A stretch of DNA of 57,315 nt from Cladosporium sp. IMV 00045 (lineage: Eukaryota; Ascomycota; Dothideomycetes; Cladosporiales; Cladosporiaceae). Where the stretch lies: the NCBI GenBank assembly GCA_001931905.2, contig MSJI02000143.1, positions 2,513-59,827 of the forward strand, in the 5' to 3' direction. Shown piece by piece: positions 52,364-57,315 of the stretch. The first letter of the stretch is position 1. Every line of letters starts with the position of its first letter. The notes under the pieces were generated by a model that worked only from the letters and a program-made list of their open reading frames with translations, was not told the DNA's origin and did not search any database. Position numbers and translations under genes: made by a program.

Positions 52364-55300
52364 ATGAAGACCACAGCCTGGTTGGCGACCCTTGCGAGCG
52401 CTGCTCCGGCGCTCGCAATGCCAGGCCCAAGTGGATTTGCAGGCACAAAACGTGGCAGCTGGAAAAACACATCACCAGCACAATATTTCGACACGCCGCA
52501 AGCCGATGACACACAATCATCCGGCCCAATGAGTTCCTCTTCACTGAGTGAGCCAGCCTCAAATCCGCCCACAACGGAGTCAACATGGGGGAGTCGATTC
52601 ATCGCAGCACTCTTGCAAATAAGCAATCCCAAGGATCGCTTTAGCTATGAGCCAGTCCAATCTGCGACATCAGACCCCTCGCCCGAGGTTGCACCTACGA
52701 CCGTAGTCTCCATGATTACGGAGTATGCATCTGAAACACCGACGGCTGTTCCATACCTCGACGAGAAGACCGTCACCCTTTACGAGACGATCTACGAATC
52801 CGTTTGCTCTCCCCAGAGCTCACCCGTCGACTTTTACAACCCCAACAGCCCCCCGGCTGCGCCAGAGACCCTTTCCAGCTCACAATCAGTACTAACCCCG
52901 GCCCATCCCTATGGACCAAATCACGCTTCTGGCGACAGCATTGTAACCTCGACACTTACCTCCTTCTTCGAAACAACGGCCACGGAGACCGACTTTCACA
53001 CCGTACCTTATTCTGCTGGTTCCGAATTCCCAAGCGCTCCGGTCGGCCAGGCTGGTGGCGATCCATCGCCTGTGCCGACTACTAGCTTGAGGGCGAACCC
53101 TAGCAACTACGGCAACATCCCTCTGACCCACACCACCAAGGGCATTTCACAGGCATCCGAGCCTCCGTCGATGCCATCTGCCCCTTCAAAACATGAGTCT
53201 GTGCCCGAGGCTGGCCCTGCCAGCTCGAGGGCATCCCACGACTCCGCCAAACCTAAGCCACAACCTGCTCCACCCTCAGAATCGCCCTCGCACGGCCAGG
53301 ACTACACGCCGAGTGAGCCTAAGTACTCTGAGGGTGTCGAGTACACCGCCCCGGCTGCAACTTCACAATCACCTTCACATGGTCCGGACGACACGCCCAG
53401 CGAGCCCAACTCATCCGAAGGCGTTGAGTACACCGCCCCGTCTGTACCTTCGTACCCTGTCACTTCAGCTCCCCAGGCAGGACCATCCATTTCTGTGGGT
53501 GTTCCGTCTGAGTCCTTCCCCATTCCTAGCGAAGAGGAGACTCCATCCGAGCCTGCCCCGGTCGAACCCGCCCCCAAGCCAACATCCTGGGTCAACGAAA
53601 CCATCTCAGAGTTCACCAGCGTCTATGCGACTGCTGTCCCCACGACAAGTAGCTGGACCATTAAGAACAGCAACATCACTAGGAGCAGCACGTTCCTAGC
53701 TAACACGACTATGACGAGCGTGTGGACAAGCACCGTTTCAGAAACCCACTCCTCCAAGTTCGTTCCAGGCAAGAACGCTACCATCACTCACCGTCCCGGC
53801 CCTCTTGGCGGAAACTCCAACGCCACTAGAACCGCTGGCAGCTTCACGCCTCCTTCATCCTGCACCGCAAAGCCCACCCAAACAGACTTCTGCATTCCCT
53901 GTGACGGCCAACCCGGTGACGATCCCGATAACTTCTGCGGTTACACCGTCCACGATGACAACTACAAGGTCACTCCCAAGACCTGCCGTACACGCGAGTA
54001 CTTTTTTGAGGTCTCAAACACTACTATTGCACCAGACGGCGTCGAGCGCATTGGCCTTGTGATCAACGGTCAGATGCCCGGTCCCCTCATTGAAGCCAAC
54101 TGGGGTGACACTGTTGTCGTTCACCTCGAGAACAAATTGCAGAACAACGGCACCTCCGTCCACTTTCACGGCATCCGCCAGTTCAACACCAACGAAATGG
54201 ATGGCGTACCATCGATCACTCAGTGCGCCCTCGCGCCAGGCGAGAAGATGACGTACACTTTCGTTGCTACCAATTATGGCTCTTCATGGTACCACTCCCA
54301 TTTCGCGCTGCAGACGTACGATGGCGTGTTTGGTCCCATGATCATTCACGGCCCAGACTCTGCAGATTACGACATCGACATGGGCCCTGTCATCCTTCAA
54401 GACTGGAACCACCAGACTGTGGAAGAAAGATACCACTTCGCCGAGACAATTGGAGACGCACCCACTTTCGGACCTCAGACTCTCGACACCGGCCTGATCA
54501 ACGGCATGAACGTCTGGAGCCCTGACAACGGCACAACCGAAACGGGATCTCGTTTCGAAATGACTTTCCAGCCTGGCAAAACTCACATGCTCCGCGTCGT
54601 CAACACCGCCATTCAGTCCACCTTCAAGTTCCACATTGATGGCCACAAGTTCACTGTCATTTCTTCCGACTTTGTTCCGATCGAACCTTACGAGACCGAC
54701 ATCCTCAACGTCAACATCGGCCAACGGTACAACATTCTCGTCAAGGCGGATCAAGAGCCTGGCGACTACTGGATGCGCTCTGATAACCAACGAGCGTGCG
54801 CTGAGCTCCGCAATTCCAGGGACATCAAGGGCATAGTACACTACGAAGGCTTTAGTGGCACCCCGAACACGATCAGTCGCGAGTACACGGATGAATGTGT
54901 TGATGAGCCTTACGAGAAACTCGTTCCTGTCGCTCCCCTCTACGCAGGCCCTCAGACGTCCGAGATTCACAAAAACATCGTCGTTGGCGAAGGGCCAGAA
55001 ACTCCTAATCTCTTCAAATGGAGCCTGGATGGCAATACCTTTCAGTCCCAGTGGGGCGATCCAACGCTCGGAGGCATCTATTGGAACGACACTGTCCCCA
55101 GCTACTCCGGCAACCTCGCCATAGAGGTTGGCGGGAGGAACCGCAAGGAGTGGGTGTACGTCATTGTCGAGTCTCCTGTCCCGCTCCCTCATCCAATCCA
55201 TCTTCACGGCCATGACTCTCTTGTCCTCGCGCAAGGAACCGGACCCTACTCTGACGACGTCGCGCTCAAGCTTGACAACCCTCCTCGACGTGACACCGCA

Positions 55301-55555
55301 ATCATGCCGTTCAATCCTGAGACTGGCGAGGGCGGATATCTCGTAGTAGCTTTCGAGACCGACAACCCTGGGGCTTGGCTGATGCACTGCCACATAGGCT
55401 GGCACGTGTCAATGGGTTTCGCCCTGCAAGTTATCGAACGCAAAGAAGAGATCCGGGAAACCGTCACCGATTCATGTCAGCTTGAGGGGACTTGCAAGTC
55501 ATGGAACCAGTACGCTACATTGAACCACGTTGTCCCGCACGATAGCGGTGTGTAG
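52364..55555 (+). CDS. laccase-like multicopper oxidase with a long Ser/Thr/Pro stalk
   Basis: Single exon of 1063 residues from ATG 52364. A signal peptide (MKTTAWLATLASAAPALA) is followed by ~480 residues rich in Ser, Thr, Pro and Glu, including two tandem 29-residue units (307-335 and 336-364). The oxidase part begins near 505 with a Cys-rich segment. All four copper segments are present: HFHG (His600, His602), WYHSH (His644, His646), HPIHLHGH (943-950) and HCHIGWH (Cys1009, His1014). The residue ten after the T1 Cys, the axial position, is Phe1019. The protein ends HDSGV, matching the C-terminal plug DSG[LIV] of ascomycete laccases that blocks the trinuclear channel. It oxidises phenolics with O2, so pigment or lignin chemistry is likely. 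Ordinary laccases are ~600 residues; the extension suggests a glycosylated cell-wall stalk. Confidence 0.93.
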   Translation: MKTTAWLATLASAAPALAMPGPSGFAGTKRGSWKNTSPAQYFDTPQADDTQSSGPMSSSSLSEPASNPPTTESTWGSRFIAALLQISNPKDRFSYEPVQSATSDPSPEVAPTTVVSMITEYASETPTAVPYLDEKTVTLYETIYESVCSPQSSPVDFYNPNSPPAAPETLSSSQSVLTPAHPYGPNHASGDSIVTSTLTSFFETTATETDFHTVPYSAGSEFPSAPVGQAGGDPSPVPTTSLRANPSNYGNIPLTHTTKGISQASEPPSMPSAPSKHESVPEAGPASSRASHDSAKPKPQPAPPSESPSHGQDYTPSEPKYSEGVEYTAPAATSQSPSHGPDDTPSEPNSSEGVEYTAPSVPSYPVTSAPQAGPSISVGVPSESFPIPSEEETPSEPAPVEPAPKPTSWVNETISEFTSVYATAVPTTSSWTIKNSNITRSSTFLANTTMTSVWTSTVSETHSSKFVPGKNATITHRPGPLGGNSNATRTAGSFTPPSSCTAKPTQTDFCIPCDGQPGDDPDNFCGYTVHDDNYKVTPKTCRTREYFFEVSNTTIAPDGVERIGLVINGQMPGPLIEANWGDTVVVHLENKLQNNGTSVHFHGIRQFNTNEMDGVPSITQCALAPGEKMTYTFVATNYGSSWYHSHFALQTYDGVFGPMIIHGPDSADYDIDMGPVILQDWNHQTVEERYHFAETIGDAPTFGPQTLDTGLINGMNVWSPDNGTTETGSRFEMTFQPGKTHMLRVVNTAIQSTFKFHIDGHKFTVISSDFVPIEPYETDILNVNIGQRYNILVKADQEPGDYWMRSDNQRACAELRNSRDIKGIVHYEGFSGTPNTISREYTDECVDEPYEKLVPVAPLYAGPQTSEIHKNIVVGEGPETPNLFKWSLDGNTFQSQWGDPTLGGIYWNDTVPSYSGNLAIEVGGRNRKEWVYVIVESPVPLPHPIHLHGHDSLVLAQGTGPYSDDVALKLDNPPRRDTAIMPFNPETGEGGYLVVAFETDNPGAWLMHCHIGWHVSMGFALQVIERKEEIRETVTDSCQLEGTCKSWNQYATLNHVVPHDSGV
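53282..53455 (+). repeat. tandem 87-bp coding repeat, two copies
   Basis: Within the oxidase stalk, units starting SPSHGQDYTPSEP and SPSHGPDDTPSEP are each 29 codons long and end GVEYTAP plus a few residues. The units differ at several sites, so the duplication is not very recent. Confidence 0.85.
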
Positions 55556-57145
55556 TTCGATGTAGATTGCTGCCACTTGTTGGTGCCATTGCTCGCCTGA
55601 GCAGTGCCCTTTCGTACTTTGTCCTGCGACACGCCCTGGGAGCGCACGCACCTGGCCTACTTCTTGTCTTCGACTTCGACCCGCGCATTATTATTATTAT
55701 TTGATGCGCACTTGTTGTGCTTTCTACTTGATGAAGCGTTCTCTGCGACTCGTTTTCTCCAACACCGGGGACCAAATTTGCATTCGACTTTAACGACCTC
55801 TTTCGCAACACGTCTTAGCCTTAGCGCGGATGGATGACTGCATACTAACGATTTAAAACAGCATGGGCGCCGGTTCCCCAGGATTGAATTTGAAGGAGAT
55901 GGATGACCAGCGCCATTTCCAGGCCTGGAAGGAATTGTTCGCGCGGATTGATGGTTTGTATAGACATTTCACGCCCTTGCTCCGAGTTGTTCGGCCGGGA
56001 TTTCTAGCTCTTTTCGCACCACATGGAGAACAGGCTCCTTTCTCCTTTCCTGACCGTACCCTTCGATGGGTCTATGGTTTTCAGGTTGATTGTGCACGGC
56101 GTTATATGGGCATGTATTTCTATACCAGGTCTAGACTTTTGCTAGACCGTGATCAATTCACATCTTTCCGTCATCTGCTTCTTTCATCCCTTTCACTTTA
56201 AATCACATTGAAACCTTTCACGTGCGATCTGTGGAGTCTCTCGGGCGCTCCCGCAAACCTCTCTCTACGAGTGTTCATAAACATGTGCTAATATAGCGGT
56301 ACCCTCTCGGCGGTATAGGATTGGGTCAAAAATTCAGAGCCGAGGATAGCTGCTATAAAGATGCTACAGAGAGAGGATCGAATTTCAACATCGATCTCAG
56401 CGGTTTAGAAAAAATTTAAGTAGACTAGACATGAGGATCATTGCACATAGGGCATTCGGGAAGGCTAACATTTCTCGAGCTATCTCAGCTGTAGCCAATC
56501 TATTCATGTGCCTAAGGGCGAGGATAGCTATGTACATGTGTTTTGAAGAAAGACTGAACTCCCGAGCAACAATGATATTCATCTCATTAGTTCGTGAGTG
56601 AGGATAGTTGCACACATGCCACGGAGAGAAGCTAACTCCTCACTAGGTATCTCAACGGTCGGCAACTATAGCAGTAGTTCACCTATACCCTCGAGAATCC
56701 ATCGTATTTACACTTCTACAAAACACTTCCCCGTCGTCACTAGTCAATCCCAATAACACCGCGCCTCATAGCGTGTCGCTTAGCCAATCATATTGATCCT
56801 GCGGCGGCTCTCGGCTCCCGGCCCCAGCCTTAAAGCCACAATGCCGCTCCCGAGTACGAGCAATCGCGTCCTAGGTTTGCTTCTAAACTCTTTAGCAATT
56901 TTTAGCAACTCCCACCAGACCGTACCGTGGTCCTCTCTCGCCTTTCAAGCTCTCAGTGTTCCGGCTGGCCTGCGTTTCCCTACACTGCGTCGTCATGATC
57001 CTCTCCTAGCGTATGGCACTGCCCACGATGCCCTAGCTTTGTAAGTAGTCTCTTTGCTTGCTTCTCCTTGCTGTTTGACATTCGTCTTCCTTCATCTGTG
57101 TCTTTCTCGTTTCACGCCAGAGTGTGCTGGTCGGCGTGGAGAAAG
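55556..57145. other. intergenic with possible minor exon and a degenerate repeat
   Basis: After the oxidase 3' end, an intron-like 3' end (ACTAACGATTTAAAACAG, 55845-55862) directly precedes ATG 55863. That ATG opens a 112-codon ORF (to 56201) with two moderately hydrophobic stretches and no family features. It may be a spliced minor gene, a 3'-UTR intron or chance. Degenerate tandem repeats occupy ~56302-56690. Confidence 0.45.
56302..56690. repeat. degenerate tandem repeat, period 81-91 bp, four to five copies
   Basis: Copies starting GAGGAT(A/C) occur at 56342, 56433, 56520 and 56601, each followed by shared blocks (TGCACA/ATG, a GA-rich GAGAGAAG, then TATCTCAGCGGT near +53). A partial copy (CTCTCGGCGGTATAGG) precedes the first. 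The copies are strongly diverged. Confidence 0.6.
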
Positions 57146-57315
57146 ATGCTCTTCAAATTACCTCCCTCGCTGCTCGCCCTGGTCTTCTGCGTGCTGGAAA
57201 GCGGAACGGTGGCGGCAGATCCTGCCCCGGCGCCACACTATGGGAACATCGCTGGTTATATTGCTTCGGGACTAGGGGCCAACAATGGATCTTCGAGCCC
57301 TACACCTTCATTAGC
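57146..57315 (+). CDS. secreted protein, N-terminal fragment cut by the window edge
   Basis: ATG 57146 opens a frame that runs off the right edge: 56 complete codons. It starts MLFKLPPSLLALVFCVLE, a clear signal peptide likely cut after GTVAA, then continues DPAPAPHYGNIAGYIASGLG with an N-glycosylation site NNGSS. The rest is missing, so the family cannot be named. Same strand and 1.6 kb downstream of the multicopper oxidase. Confidence 0.6.
   Translation, partial: MLFKLPPSLLALVFCVLESGTVAADPAPAPHYGNIAGYIASGLGANNGSSSPTPSL

Noticed and set aside
54284..55405. 373-codon minus-strand ORF opposite the oxidase
   Set aside because: Shadow of the copper-oxidase coding frame, with no recognisable features.
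55863..56201. 112-codon ORF after an intron-like 3' splice site
   Set aside because: Not accepted as a gene because no matching upstream exon or family is visible; kept only as a note in the intergenic entry.

Overview
This window looks like chromosomal DNA of a filamentous ascomycete (Pezizomycotina, plausibly a dothideomycete; the class is an inference). The evidence is compact genes with short introns (about 50-80 nt, GTxxGT...CTAAC/CTGAC...AG), monocistronic genes on both strands, two nuclear tRNA genes with introns at the canonical 37/38 position, and fungus-specific families (Kap123, Ppc89/SnaD, Hal2, Dug2, a NACHT-ankyrin NLR-like locus, an ascomycete-type laccase ending in DSGV). Coordinates of spliced genes are given as spans, with the exons in the evidence.

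Layout, left to right. A 25-G homopolymer opens the window, followed by a Rrp1/2/Uls1-like SNF2 ATPase (+). Next come the importin Kap123 (-), a 661-residue protein of unknown function (-), a Pho84-type MFS phosphate transporter (+) and a Hal2-type bisphosphate nucleotidase (-). A tRNA-Val(AAC) follows, beside a decayed NACHT-ankyrin gene (-). Then come a LAMTOR2/Ego3-like roadblock protein (+), D-3-phosphoglycerate dehydrogenase (+), the sterol transporter NPC1/Ncr1 (-), a Mn/Fe superoxide dismutase (-), the spindle-pole-body protein Ppc89/SnaD (-), methionine-R-sulfoxide reductase MsrB (+), a zinc-finger protein (+), a frameshifted isoaspartyl peptidase/L-asparaginase (-), the glutathione-degradosome subunit Dug2 (-), a four-helix membrane protein (-), a repeat-built protein of unknown function (+), tRNA-Glu(CTC), a CorA-like membrane protein (-), a small ankyrin protein (-) and a mitochondrial hydroxyacid-oxoacid transhydrogenase (+). 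After a 2.5-kb gene desert there is a 1063-residue multicopper oxidase with a long Ser/Thr/Pro-rich stalk (+), a degenerate tandem repeat, and the start of a secreted protein cut by the right edge.

Function. Most genes are housekeeping and are not organised as a gene cluster: nuclear transport, serine synthesis, sulfate-assimilation detoxification (Hal2), glutathione turnover (Dug2), redox defence (SOD, MsrB), lysosomal/vacuolar sterol export and TORC1 signalling (NPC1, roadblock protein), phosphate uptake and mitosis. The accessory material is the NLR relic, the laccase with its stalk, the repeat-built protein at 43.8-44.7 kb, and several non-coding signals: a strongly over-represented TACATGTA palindrome, a telomere-like block in the ppc89/msrB promoter, and an 81-91 bp degenerate repeat near the right end. 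I see no CRISPR array, complete transposon or secondary-metabolite cluster.
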